DNA from: Paramacrobiotus metropolitanus
Taxonomy: Eukaryota; Tardigrada; Eutardigrada; Parachela; Macrobiotidae
NCBI RefSeq assembly: GCF_019649055.1
Contig: NW_026570330.1
Location: 62,001-126,000, forward strand
Length of the DNA stretch: 64,000 bases
Direction of reading: 5' to 3'
Shown here: one piece after another, positions 1 through 9,767 of the stretch
Layout: every line of letters starts with the position of its first letter
Position numbering within the stretch: the stretch's first letter is position 1
Translations under genes and position numbers: made by a program
Notes under the pieces: generated by a model
Databases searched by the model: none
What the model was told of the DNA's origin: nothing
What the model saw: only the letters and a program-made list of their open reading frames with translations

Positions 1-129
1 TATTTGCGTTGGATGCACACATCGTCGTTGTAAAAGGCGTTACGCAGAGCAGATTAACATATACTTGATTTTGTGTATGTGATGTGAAAGAAACTCCAGT
101 GTACTGTAAAATGTTTCATCAGAGAACAG
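1..129. other. Host DNA 5' of the LTR element
   Basis: No gene is seen. The last four bases (126-129, ACAG) are the left target-site duplication of the retrotransposon and match 13487-13490. Confidence 0.6.
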
Positions 130-454
130 TGCTAGGAGGCCGGTGCCACCGCCCAGGATAGTGGGGCTGCGTGGATTGCCGCACCGTCTCTCCGGTCTGT
201 TTTTTGCCGATTCGGCCGTGTATTAAAATACACGGCCTTCACTTCTGATTTTCCGCATCTCCCAGCCAAGAATATCTTGACTGGTCGATTCTGTTCTCCT
301 TTTGCTCCCATCTGGGATTTGATATCATCCTGCGGATGATTTTAGATTTGTCGGGCCTTGTTGCCTTTATTAAAATTTCATTTTAATAAACGATCTGTTT
401 GGCAGCCGTCTTGTTCCGTCCACATTCCTGTGCGACGCGCACAGCGTGCTTTCA
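130..454 (+). repeat. 5' LTR
   Basis: It begins TGCTAGG and ends CTTTCA. It matches the 3' LTR except for a C/T change just after the 214-237 hairpin and a T/C change near 344. It contains a run of perfect inverted repeats: 11-bp stems at 214-237 and 366-390, a 7-bp stem at 324-340, a 7-bp stem at 428-444 and short stems near 282 and 306-317. Confidence 0.95.
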
Positions 455-469
455 TGGTGGAGATTGCGG
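455..469 (+). promoter_or_regulatory. Putative tRNA primer-binding site
   Basis: TGGTGGAGATTGCGG directly abuts the LTR. TGG complements a tRNA CCA end, as expected of minus-strand primer sites. The tRNA was not identified. Confidence 0.6.
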
Positions 470-2342
470 TTTCGATCTCCGCATCCCTGTAGTCTGTGAT
501 TTTTTTTAATGAGCAAGCAGGCAATTAGCCCTGTGAGCTACAATTAGCCGATTGTCCGCACTTTGAACTGAGCGCATCGTCAACCGTGCGCAAAGCCGAA
601 TTTCTCTGTTTGGCTAACCGGATTCCACACGCAGCGTACAGCGACGGGGTGGATTGAGCCTTACGGAGTGCCTTCAGGAAATAGTTCAGCTACCTCCAGC
701 CTACAGCGGAGTTCCTGAACGATTTCACCACACCACCGGATATCAGCAGCCTCATCCATACGTCGGGAACAAGCCCAGACATCAGGCATTCACCGGTGGA
801 TAAAGCCGAAGCGGAAAAGCGTCTGCGTCTCGGACAAGCATTCGGGAAGCAGCACCAACCGTCCCTCCATCGCTCACTGCAGTCCTGTCGCGTCAGCAGC
901 AGGTAAGCCGTGTTTGCTGTGGCAAACAACCAGCCGAAAAATTCTAGAATAATTCTAGAAGGTTTGCCGATAATTCTAGAAGCTTTCTCTAGAGTTTTTA
1001 CGATTTTGTCGTCGAACAACAGCTGTTAAAAGCTGTCGTACCGTATCGCCGTTTATCGTAGTCCTGTCTACGTTTTCCGATCAAATTAACGATGTTAATT
1101 TTGAGTCTCACTGCCGATCTAGATTACTGAAAGAATCTAGAATTTTTCTAGAGAATTGCCGTGTAATTCTAGATGCAATCGCTCTAGAAATTAATCGAAT
1201 TTCGCCGCGTGCAGTAGCTCCGAAAGCTACTGTATTTTGCCGCCGTATTGCTATCGTTTTGTGGAGAATTTCTCGTGAATTCTACCACAATAATTCGATT
1301 CCCTTGAACGGATAGAGCCGAGAGTTTCTGAAGAAATTTTCAGAATATTACGCCGTATTATTCCGTGAATAATATCGCGGAAATTTCCGAATTATTGATC
1401 AATTACGGTAGCCGTTACAAGCTACCATATTGTAGTCAATGTCGTTGACTTTGCCGTGATAATAACGATGTTTTTATCGATTTTGCTCTCGAATTTAACT
1501 CTGCAATAGCAGAGAATTATCACCGTAAAATCCTGATATTTTCGAAGGATAAATTCGTTAGAATTTATCCACAATAACGAAACCTAGCCGTACACGAAAG
1601 CCGTCAACGTTTTGTATGTTATCGCTTTCGAAAACCGATTATAATAATTATGAGTATTTCTACAGAGCCGATGAAATACGGTCGCCGAAGCAATTGTATG
1701 TAGTACGCGATACTCCTGCATACTTTGCTGTACTTTTCGAATGGTCTATTTCCGATAAATTATTCGTATTTTATTGGAACAATCGCCGATAAATTGCCGA
1801 TTATTATACGATATTTTGTCAAATAATCGCGGTGAAAATACCGCGATTCAACCGTCGTGAAATTCGAAAATTGCAAGGTCAAAATCCAAAGTCGACTGCA
1901 GATAATTGCAGTGGAACCTGCCGATCGTTATCACACGCGGAAGCTACTGCTACCGTGTTAGGCAGCAGCCGTACTGTTCCGTCCATCAACCTTGCAGCTA
2001 TTGCAATACAAGCCGAAAATTCGATAAATTAGTGAAACTAATTAACGTCGTATGTTATATGATACAAAGTGTATCGTGTAACGTCTGATAAGTAACCGAA
2101 TTAATTACGGTAGAATATTACTGTATTGCCGATAATTTTGTACTGAAATTATAAATCATAAAATTGCCGAAATTAATCGAAAATATTATTTTCACTTTGA
2201 CCGAAAATCGTTTTGCAATTTAGTGGATTTTTCGCTGACCCATTCGTGGGAAGTTGAGAGCGAACTACCATTAAATTTGCCATACCATTCATTAGAATAC
2301 AACCGTAATAATTACCGGTTATATTTTGATAAAATCGCCGAT
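470..2342 (+). other. Long untranslated leader with a dense hairpin series and GCCG words
   Basis: No ORF here looks coding. The leader is AT-rich and built of short perfect inverted repeats: 1212-1232 (8-bp stem), 1456-1523 (8-bp outer stem enclosing the 6-bp stem at 1499-1514), 1547-1570 (10-bp stem, 4-nt loop) and 1825-1848 (9-bp stem). These are separated every few tens of bases by GCCGA, GCCGT or GCCGC. Many CTAGA words lie at 940-1200. The function is unknown; RNA packaging or translation control would be inferences. Confidence 0.7.
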
Positions 2343-4856
2343 ATGGAGCGAACACCAGTGAATAAAGCGAAACAGTTCGCTAATAATCTTTTACGAACAG
2401 CCGATCGATTAATTCGAAATCAGCCGAAAGATACAGAAACTAATGATAACGCAGCCCGCAATGTTACCCGCGGGAAAGCAAAACAAATAGTAGCCGGTGG
2501 CGAGGAAGTAGTACATCAAGTACTACAAACCAATAAGAGAAAGCCGAAAAGAGCACCATTAGCCGATCTACCAGTACCTGAAGCGGTAGAACAGCCGGCT
2601 TCGCCAATGGTCCCTAAGGATCTGAACGAGACCATGATCGAAGTAGAGACACAGCCGAGTGTAGACAGAGCCGATAGCGCAACAGAGTCGATTACATCGA
2701 CGCTGTCATCAGTGTCGCTAATTAATACTAGCGATCCCGAATCAAATAAGCCGCCCGAGTCGTCGGAGGATGAGGAGGATGAGCCGACAACGGTAGTACC
2801 GTTGAGACCGAAGGCGCATTCCAGTCCGAGCCTTATCGACAAGGCTTTGAGCAAGGATTTGACCCCGATCTTAAAAATCCCGCCGATTCAGCCGTTACAG
2901 CCGACAGGAGAGAAAGGGCCCCGGTTCAGCCTGTTAATGCAAGCTACCGATACAGTGGTAGAATTGCAGAACCAAGTGTCGGACTTTAGAGTCCGATACG
3001 AAAAAGCCGAACAAGATATCGCAAAACGCAATAAGACGATTTGCGAAATAAAAGCCGAATTGGATGACCTAAAGGAGCAGCTACGAACGGCTAAAGGCTC
3101 CCACAATAAGGCAAGCGAAGCCGCCGTCGGGCTCGCTGCCCAAGTTAGACAACGGGATAATAGGATCGATCAACTAAAAGCCGAACTACAAAAAGCACAA
3201 GCCGAACTAAAAACCGAAAAGGATTCGTCGACCAACTTCCGTAATCAGTATCTCGAGGCTATACAAGAGAACGGGAAGTTGAGTACAGAGTCGAACGACC
3301 GACTCGCTTCGATCTCTATGCTGCAAGAGTCGAGTGAGAGATACCGGTCGGAATTTAATATATTAGCCGAAAAGTACAACCGCCTGTTGGCAACGCACCA
3401 GCAGATGATAGCTGCCGCCGAAAACCAAATCGATTATGAAGAACGGCCGCCTACGCGAATGCGCGCTGACCAGCCCGAAACCATGCACTCCCGCATGGAG
3501 CCGGCCCCGACAGTAGAACATATCAGCCGACAGCAGGTTTCCCATAAGGAGGCAGAGGCAATTTGTGAAGCTCTGCGGGAAAAACTGCGTAAGCTAAGTA
3601 AACGAACAAGTCGAACCAATAGTCCGCTAAGGAAAGCCGACTTAGCCGACGCCATACGACAGCCGGTTCCTAGGCCGTCGTACAACGGCAACAAAGAAGA
3701 TATTGATACTTTTCTTATTAAGTTTGAGCAAGCCGCAAAAGAAAACCGATGGGTAAGCGATGAGCGTAAGATAGCCGAACTGGCCTACTGCCTGAAGGAT
3801 GAGGCGGTTATCTGGTACAACGGCCTGCTCACGTCCCCAAACAAGCCGACTACGTACCGGGAGTGGCGTAACCAATTGGTTGCGCGGTTCGGAGATACCA
3901 GACGCTCTGTAAATGCGTTGTCTGAACTTACGAATCGAACGTACCGACCAGGTCAGGAATCGCTTGAAAGTTTCTTTCAAGCGATGATGACGCTGAGAGA
4001 CAAGGCCGGTTATGCCGGTACGCCGGATCAATTCGTGACCTTTCTAATGAAGGGTATAAAGTCGCATGCAACTTTGCATGACAAAATCGAGGGCATGGAT
4101 CCTCGTACGCCGGAAGAATTCTTGGAGAAGATTCGCTACTTGACGGCGAGCAATCCCGAAAAGTACGTGATTCCGGTCGGTAGTAAACGTAAGAACCAAG
4201 ATGCCGACTCTGTGACCGTTCGTACGGTACAGACCCAGCCGAAGCCGGTGAGCTATGCGGCAGCAGCTGCTAGCCCGCCGCGCCCCAATAATAATGGGAA
4301 CAATCGCCGACCGTACCGAGCAGCTAATAATGGTAATGGAAATGGTAATGGTAATGTTAGGCCAACAGGTAACGCCAATAATAATGGCAATGTGAGGCCA
4401 GCCGGCAATAACAATAATAATCAACAGTCGAACCGTTCCCAGCTGTGGGCCGAGAACGCCGGACGTATTCCCGAGAATACTGACCGGACCCCACGGTTGG
4501 AGAAGCCGATGAGAAACGGCCGAGTCGTTGAGTATTGCCAGCAGTGCGATGTCTGCGGGCACTACTTTGAGGCATGTCAGTTTAAAGACGTGCCTCGAGC
4601 CGAAAACCCAATCTATTTGTCGTATCATGATCCGGTAACTGGGAATCGCCGGTACGCCCGGGATTTCCGGAGCCGAAGCCAAGCCAGTAGTGGAACGGGC
4701 ACGCCTAATAGCGGCCGTTCCCGAAACAATTCACAGTCGCGTGGCCAAGGCCAGGGCCAGTCGAATGGTCCACGGCCGACGTCAACTTCACCGCCGCCAC
4801 GGCAAAATGAATATGCCGTCTCCGCCAGTAGCCAGGAAAACGACAACGGGGAGTAA
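2343..4856 (+). CDS. gag: Gag polyprotein of the LTR element
   Basis: About 837 residues counting from the first ATG in frame at 2343 (the frame is open from about 2223 without an earlier ATG). The N-terminal third is acidic and low-complexity. Residues about 200-365 are a heptad-rich coiled coil. Residues about 450-595 match the retrotransposon gag capsid fold pattern: an FEQAAKENRW-like start, ELAYCLKDEAVIWY, then LESFFQAM. An Asn/Gly-rich stretch precedes a CX2CX4HX4C zinc knuckle near nt 4537-4578, and an Arg/Ser-rich tail follows. The family role is to form the particle and bind element RNA. The long coiled coil before the capsid region is unusual for gypsy Gag. Perfect hairpins are embedded in the coding sequence (for example 2979-2996 and 3961-3983). 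The stop codon lies inside a strong dyad (4832-4884). Confidence 0.9.
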   Translation: MERTPVNKAKQFANNLLRTADRLIRNQPKDTETNDNAARNVTRGKAKQIVAGGEEVVHQVLQTNKRKPKRAPLADLPVPEAVEQPASPMVPKDLNETMIEVETQPSVDRADSATESITSTLSSVSLINTSDPESNKPPESSEDEEDEPTTVVPLRPKAHSSPSLIDKALSKDLTPILKIPPIQPLQPTGEKGPRFSLLMQATDTVVELQNQVSDFRVRYEKAEQDIAKRNKTICEIKAELDDLKEQLRTAKGSHNKASEAAVGLAAQVRQRDNRIDQLKAELQKAQAELKTEKDSSTNFRNQYLEAIQENGKLSTESNDRLASISMLQESSERYRSEFNILAEKYNRLLATHQQMIAAAENQIDYEERPPTRMRADQPETMHSRMEPAPTVEHISRQQVSHKEAEAICEALREKLRKLSKRTSRTNSPLRKADLADAIRQPVPRPSYNGNKEDIDTFLIKFEQAAKENRWVSDERKIAELAYCLKDEAVIWYNGLLTSPNKPTTYREWRNQLVARFGDTRRSVNALSELTNRTYRPGQESLESFFQAMMTLRDKAGYAGTPDQFVTFLMKGIKSHATLHDKIEGMDPRTPEEFLEKIRYLTASNPEKYVIPVGSKRKNQDADSVTVRTVQTQPKPVSYAAAAASPPRPNNNGNNRRPYRAANNGNGNGNGNVRPTGNANNNGNVRPAGNNNNNQQSNRSQLWAENAGRIPENTDRTPRLEKPMRNGRVVEYCQQCDVCGHYFEACQFKDVPRAENPIYLSYHDPVTGNRRYARDFRSRSQASSGTGTPNSGRSRNNSQSRGQGQGQSNGPRPTSTSPPPRQNEYAVSASSQENDNGE

Positions 4857-4884
4857 CTTCCGGCAGTACTCCCCGGTTTCCTGG
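4832..4884 (+). promoter_or_regulatory. Nested RNA hairpin across the gag stop codon
   Basis: The outer stem pairs 4832-4839 (CCAGGAAA) with 4877-4884 (TTTCCTGG). The inner stem pairs 4848-4855 (GGGGAGTA) with 4867-4874 (TACTCCCC). Both are perfect 8-bp stems. The gag TAA is at 4854-4856 and the protease ATG at 4889, four bases past the structure. The protease frame is open upstream back to a TAG at 4829. The position suggests translational coupling (re-initiation or frameshift), which is inference. Confidence 0.6.
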
Positions 4885-4888
4885 TGAA

Positions 4889-5335
4889 ATGCCGGATACT
4901 ACTGAAATAATAACTATAAGTGGTATCCGAATCACCGAACCGATCGATCTAAACGAGCCGATTATAAATGAAATCAATATTGATAATTCTAATGTCGATT
5001 CAACTACAGAGCCGAAGCGAGCGCCACCGTTAATGGTGTGGGCACGCATTGTAGGCACAACCGTTATGGTTATGATCGATACTGGAGCCGAGACATCACT
5101 CATCTCGAGTGAGTTCGTCGACGAATTAAAACTAGAAAAACTACCGTTAGTTAAGCCGCTAAACATTAGAGGAATCGGTGGTATGTGTGGATTTTTAGTA
5201 ACCCACTACTGCACGGTACCTGCAAAAGTACTTGGTGAACTAATTAACCATTCTTTCTACATTAAGCCGACTGTCGACGACACTAAAGTGCTATTAGGTC
5301 AGGACTTCTTGGCCGGTGCTAATGGCCGGTGCTAA
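4889..5335 (+). CDS. Retroviral-type aspartic protease, cut from pol by a duplication
   Basis: A 148-residue ORF in a different frame from gag, starting 32 nt after the gag stop. The DTGAETSLIS motif near residue 66 is the D-T/S-G catalytic loop of pepsin-like retroelement proteases, and LLGQDFL near the end fits the family's flap-to-end region (I-L-G-x-D). It acts as a dimer to cleave Gag-Pol. The reading frame ends at 5333-5335 only because a 31-bp insertion-duplication (5321-5351) shifts the frame. The frame before the duplication is the same as that of pol after it, so protease and pol were probably one ORF in the parent element. Confidence 0.85.
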   Translation: MPDTTEIITISGIRITEPIDLNEPIINEINIDNSNVDSTTEPKRAPPLMVWARIVGTTVMVMIDTGAETSLISSEFVDELKLEKLPLVKPLNIRGIGGMCGFLVTHYCTVPAKVLGELINHSFYIKPTVDDTKVLLGQDFLAGANGRC

Positions 5336-5351
5336 CTTCTTGGCCGGTGCT
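5305..5351 (+). repeat. 31-bp duplication that splits protease from pol
   Basis: The 16-bp word at 5305-5320 recurs at 5336-5351, with a shorter 10-bp copy at 5324-5333. The 31-base offset is not a multiple of three and shifts the frame. Confidence 0.85.
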
Positions 5352-8300
5352 TGGCCTCGGGCACATTTTCACCCAATGGCGTCCGTAATGGAGTTCAGTA
5401 AAGATGAGCCGACTACAGAATGTAGATTACAGTCGCAACCGAATGATGATGTCGCATGTAATAATGCGAATGTCGAATCAAAGGAGCCGAATCATGCCGA
5501 TACTGTAGCTAATGATGTACCAGACCTAAACGAAACCCTATCCAGTATACAATCATTTGATGCATCAAATCTAATCATTGCGAATGTAGAGCCGGTAGTT
5601 CATACTGAATCTACGCCGATTAATAGGGAATCAGTTGAACCTGATCAGTCAGCTGACCCCACAGCTATTGATAAGACTTGGGAATTTTCTGAGTCGCCTA
5701 CTATTGAATCTACTTCTCGTAGCCCACGCCTCCAATCGATTAAGGTGTTCGCTACCGACAAAATTCTAATCAATCCTGGTATAAATATGGCTGCAGTAGT
5801 AGCACGATTCGATCCAACCGAAGAATTTTCTACCGATAAGTTTATGTTCTTGCCGAGCCCACATGTTTACATGGAGAGGCATATCAAGCCGATTGAAGGT
5901 GTCGTAAGACCCGCTAATGGGAAATTTGAACTGGGATTGTTCAATTTCCATAATAGCCGAAAGTCGATAAAGAAAGGTCAATTCATCGGCTATCTCGAGC
6001 CGTATGAAGAGATAGAAGATGATGAGATCTGTATTAATTCCGTTAAACTAGCCGAACGAACGCCGGAAGAACAACAAGAAATCCGAGAAGCCGTCGATAT
6101 GTTTAAAATTAACTCTAAGCTGACAGCCGAACAAATAGCGAAGATCAAGGAAGTATTCCTTGAATACCCGGATCTTTTTGCTACTAAACGCCGACCTTTT
6201 GGTGACGTTACAATTGTAAAGCACCATATCGATACGGGTGACTGCCCGCCGATTAAATGTAAGCCGCACCGTACCTCTTGGCGAGGTCGGGAGATAATCG
6301 AAGAGCATGTTAAAGAATTGCTCGAAAAAGGTATTATTCGCCGATCAAATAGCAACTGGTGTTTCCCAGTTGTGCTGGCTTCTAAGAAGAATCCAGACGG
6401 TACTATCGGCACGCGTTTCTGCGTCAACTATATAAAGTTGAACGACGCAACGAAAAAGAATAACTACCCTTTGCCGTCACCAGATGAATTGCTTCAATCC
6501 GTAGCCGATAATGAATATTATGTAGGCGTCGATTGTAATGCCGGGTTCTGGCAGATACAAATGGCCGAAGACTCAATTGAAAAGACTGCGTTCATCACGC
6601 AGGACGGTCTTTTCGAATTTTTACGCATGCCCTTCGGCGTGTGTAATGGGCCGGCAACATTTCAAGAGACTATGAATAAGGCTCTTGTCGGAGTACGCAA
6701 TGAGAATATCTTTGCGTACTTAGATGATATCATTGTAGCCGGAAAGGATTTTGACGATTTGATTCGTAAAATCCGACTAATGTGCGAATGCCTCGTAAAG
6801 GTCGGCTTCACGCTTAAGCCGAGCAAGTGCCATGTCGGTGAAACCGAGTTGCACTTCCTTGGACACATAGTGTCTAAAGCCGGAATCAAAACCGATCCGG
6901 AGAAAATCTCCGCGATTCAACAATATCCGAAGCCGCAAACTGAGAAAGATCTTCCATCTTTCCTTGGTTTATGCAACTATTACCGTAAGTTCGTTAAGGA
7001 CTTTGCTAGCCGAACCCGAGCCATGTATGGCTTACTAAAGGGTGAGATCGACGTTAAGAACAAATGGACAGCCGAACATGATGCCGAGTTTGTCGATTTG
7101 AAAAACGCATTGATAAATGCGCCGGTTTCGGTCAAATTTGACCCGAATAAGCCGACAGTTATCGAGTGCGATGCTAGTACGATAGGGATAGGAGCTATCC
7201 TACACCAGGATGGTCACCCGATTGTATATGCTAGCAAACTCCTAACCGAAGCCGAACGCAAATATCCGATTACCGAATTGGAATGTATTGCTGTAGTATT
7301 TGCATGCCGTAAGTTCCGACACTTTATCGAGTATTCACATTTCTATGTGCAAACCGATCATCAGGCGTTAACAAATTTGTTACGCTCTGTGTCGAGAAAG
7401 GAAGGCCTGAACGGGCGCCTTACCCGTTGGGCACTTCAGTTGAGTAGCCACAAGATGACTATTCAATATCGGCCGGGCAAACAATGCGACAATGCCGATG
7501 CTTTAAGCCGTCATCCAGTCGGACCACCGGTCGAGACCGCCGACGACGATGACTGGGACGAAATGAAAGATCGGAAGTTTAGTACTCCGACCATTCGAGT
7601 CGTCACTATCACCGACCCAGCCGAACACGATGAAGACGAAGATAATTTCATGTATTATCGAGCCGAACAGGATAAGGATCCTGTAATCGAAAAGCGTATT
7701 CATGCCCTTGAGGGCCGAGCCGAAAGTACTCATTTGATCAAACGCGATCCATACTTTGAGTTATGGAACGGCGTTTTATATCGATTAACCGAAAAGGACG
7801 GCCGCCTTGATCGACGGTTCGTCGTGCCGAAGCATATGCGTGTCGATATAATGCATGCTATGCACGATACACCGGCTAGTGGACATTTGGGTCCACTAAA
7901 GACGTATCAGGCAATTGCGCTTCGTTACTATTGGGACGGCATGGTTGCCGACATCGATAAGTACGTACGCAATTGTTATTTGTGCCAACACCATAAAACC
8001 GAACGGAAGGCACCGCCGGGCAAGCTACAACAGATAGCTATCGGAGCCCCGTGGTTCCGAGTACAAGTCGATTTAAAAGGACCTTTGCCGATTACCCCAA
8101 GAGGTAATACATATATAGCCGTCGCTATTGACGAATTAACTAAGTTCGTAATAGCTAAGCCGATTCCTAATGCGAAAAAGGAAACTGTTGCTAGTTTCCT
8201 TATTCACGACGTATTTCTGCCCTATGGCACGCCGCATATTTTGAATACCGATCGTGGAACTCATTTCCACAACAAGCTTCTTGAAGCGATTAACCACCGC

Positions 8301-9137
8301 TTAAAGATTCAGCATCATTTTGGTGCTGCCTACCATCCAATTGGTAGAGGCTTAGTCGAACGTCAGATGCAAACTATTGCCGACTCGTTGGCAATGTACG
8401 CCGCAGACGGACGGGAAAAGAATTGGGATACCATTCTCCCGTTCGTTATAGCCGCTAAAAACCGAGTACAAAACGCAACTACTCACATGTCGCCGTATTA
8501 TATGTTGTACGGGCGTGAACAAGTTATTCCAGCCGATACGGTCACTAAGACCAATATACCAGCCGAACATGCGTCGATAGCTGAATATATGGACGAATTT
8601 CGCCATAATTTAGCGCGAGCGCATGAGCTAGCCGAAATCTACATGAGAGAGGAATTTATTAAAACGGCCGAACGTTTTAATAAGAAACGTCGAGAAGACG
8701 ATTATCAGATCGGTGAACTGGTTCTTCTAAAGCGAGAGAAGAAGAAGGGTGAAACCGAATCTTTCCGAGATAAATTCGGGGGTAGATGGGAAGTTACTGG
8801 CTTCCCGTATACCAATGCCGTTGAAATCGAAAATAAAGATAAGCCGGGAGAAACTCGCATCGTTAATTGCGAGCGTCTCAAGCGTTATAACACTACCGAA
8901 GAGGATCGTAAAGGAATAACTAGTACGATCTCCCTGCCGAAACCTACCGAAACTGGGTTGAATGTGAACGCTGAGCCGTTCATTCCAGCTGATACCGTAG
9001 AAGCCGTTGAAGCTACAAATAACACCGTCGAAGATAATGCTGAAGTCGTCAATGACGATGATCAGTGGGAACCCGAAAACGAGGTTGCCGAAGATCACAG
9101 CCGTAAAAATATTAAGAAGAAGCCGATAAAATTGTAA
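5322..9137 (+). CDS. pol: Pol: reverse transcriptase, RNase H, integrase
   Basis: About 1271 residues from the first ATG (5322), which lies inside the duplication, so the native start is probably upstream in the protease frame. An N-terminal linker of about 300 residues is followed by reverse transcriptase with the YLDD catalytic box near nt 6716. Ty3-type RNase H follows (IECDAST near nt 7160, then TDHQAL). Integrase has an HHCC zinc finger (about nt 7852-7990) and a D,D-35-E core: VDLKGPL near 8067, TDRGTHF near 8250, GLVERQ near 8350. A GPY/F-like module (GELVLLKRE then GGRWEVTGFPY) lies at about 8709-8810. The enzymes copy element RNA and insert the cDNA. The frame is intact and no catalytic residue is visibly lost. 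Perfect hairpins (7106-7121, 7130-7143, 7877-7898) lie within the coding sequence. Confidence 0.93.
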   Translation: MAGANFLAGAWPRAHFHPMASVMEFSKDEPTTECRLQSQPNDDVACNNANVESKEPNHADTVANDVPDLNETLSSIQSFDASNLIIANVEPVVHTESTPINRESVEPDQSADPTAIDKTWEFSESPTIESTSRSPRLQSIKVFATDKILINPGINMAAVVARFDPTEEFSTDKFMFLPSPHVYMERHIKPIEGVVRPANGKFELGLFNFHNSRKSIKKGQFIGYLEPYEEIEDDEICINSVKLAERTPEEQQEIREAVDMFKINSKLTAEQIAKIKEVFLEYPDLFATKRRPFGDVTIVKHHIDTGDCPPIKCKPHRTSWRGREIIEEHVKELLEKGIIRRSNSNWCFPVVLASKKNPDGTIGTRFCVNYIKLNDATKKNNYPLPSPDELLQSVADNEYYVGVDCNAGFWQIQMAEDSIEKTAFITQDGLFEFLRMPFGVCNGPATFQETMNKALVGVRNENIFAYLDDIIVAGKDFDDLIRKIRLMCECLVKVGFTLKPSKCHVGETELHFLGHIVSKAGIKTDPEKISAIQQYPKPQTEKDLPSFLGLCNYYRKFVKDFASRTRAMYGLLKGEIDVKNKWTAEHDAEFVDLKNALINAPVSVKFDPNKPTVIECDASTIGIGAILHQDGHPIVYASKLLTEAERKYPITELECIAVVFACRKFRHFIEYSHFYVQTDHQALTNLLRSVSRKEGLNGRLTRWALQLSSHKMTIQYRPGKQCDNADALSRHPVGPPVETADDDDWDEMKDRKFSTPTIRVVTITDPAEHDEDEDNFMYYRAEQDKDPVIEKRIHALEGRAESTHLIKRDPYFELWNGVLYRLTEKDGRLDRRFVVPKHMRVDIMHAMHDTPASGHLGPLKTYQAIALRYYWDGMVADIDKYVRNCYLCQHHKTERKAPPGKLQQIAIGAPWFRVQVDLKGPLPITPRGNTYIAVAIDELTKFVIAKPIPNAKKETVASFLIHDVFLPYGTPHILNTDRGTHFHNKLLEAINHRLKIQHHFGAAYHPIGRGLVERQMQTIADSLAMYAADGREKNWDTILPFVIAAKNRVQNATTHMSPYYMLYGREQVIPADTVTKTNIPAEHASIAEYMDEFRHNLARAHELAEIYMREEFIKTAERFNKKRREDDYQIGELVLLKREKKKGETESFRDKFGGRWEVTGFPYTNAVEIENKDKPGETRIVNCERLKRYNTTEEDRKGITSTISLPKPTETGLNVNAEPFIPADTVEAVEATNNTVEDNAEVVNDDDQWEPENEVAEDHSRKNIKKKPIKL

Positions 9138-9767
9138 TTACATGTACGCCGTAATAAAAACGGATACGTACATGTACGATAATTGCCGATTAAATCCCCA
9201 CTATCATGAGGTCCATACCTCTCGCCGAATTAAATCCCCACTAATTGTGTGGTCCATACCTCTTGCCGAAATTCTATTAGTCGCTTCGACTTAGAGATTT
9301 CTCACTATTAATCTAGAATTAATTAGTGAATAGCCGATTTAGATCTCGATTAAATTGCCGAATAATTACTGAATTAATTTTCGAATTATTCATTAATTAA
9401 TGTAGCCGATTAGCGATAGTAATTAATTAGTTACTATTGAGCGGTATAATAATTACCGAATAATAGGTAGAATTAATTATTAGCCGTTGTTATTCCCCGA
9501 TCAATCGTGGTCTGTGCCTCTCGCACAATCACAAGCAAGCCGAATAAATTTAAAAATAAATATCTGATAGAAGCAAGCCGAAAATTAACTATTAGATAAA
9601 ATAGTTAAATATTTCAAAGCCGCTATTATGTCCCCACTAAATTGTGGTTCGTACCTAGTTGCTCTCCAATTAGTTGCCGATTAATCGCATAAAATAGTGT
9701 TAAATGGCCGATTAATTTAGCGTTGAATAATCACGGTAAATTATCCAGTATAATTATTGTAGATACA
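9138..9767 (+). promoter_or_regulatory. Spacer between pol and ORF-X with four copies of a hairpin motif
   Basis: Non-coding and AT-rich, with repeated GCCGA. A motif of about 35 bp, CCCCAC-N(6-9)-GTGGTCC followed by TACCTC, occurs near 9194-9227, 9234-9270, 9492-9530 and 9628-9662. The first part can pair with the GTGG. The last two copies are more divergent. It may be a promoter, splice or internal translation element for ORF-X (inference). Confidence 0.55.

Noticed and set aside
2516-4846. Minus-strand ORFs inside gag
   Set aside because: Low-complexity complements of the gag sequence without any domain.
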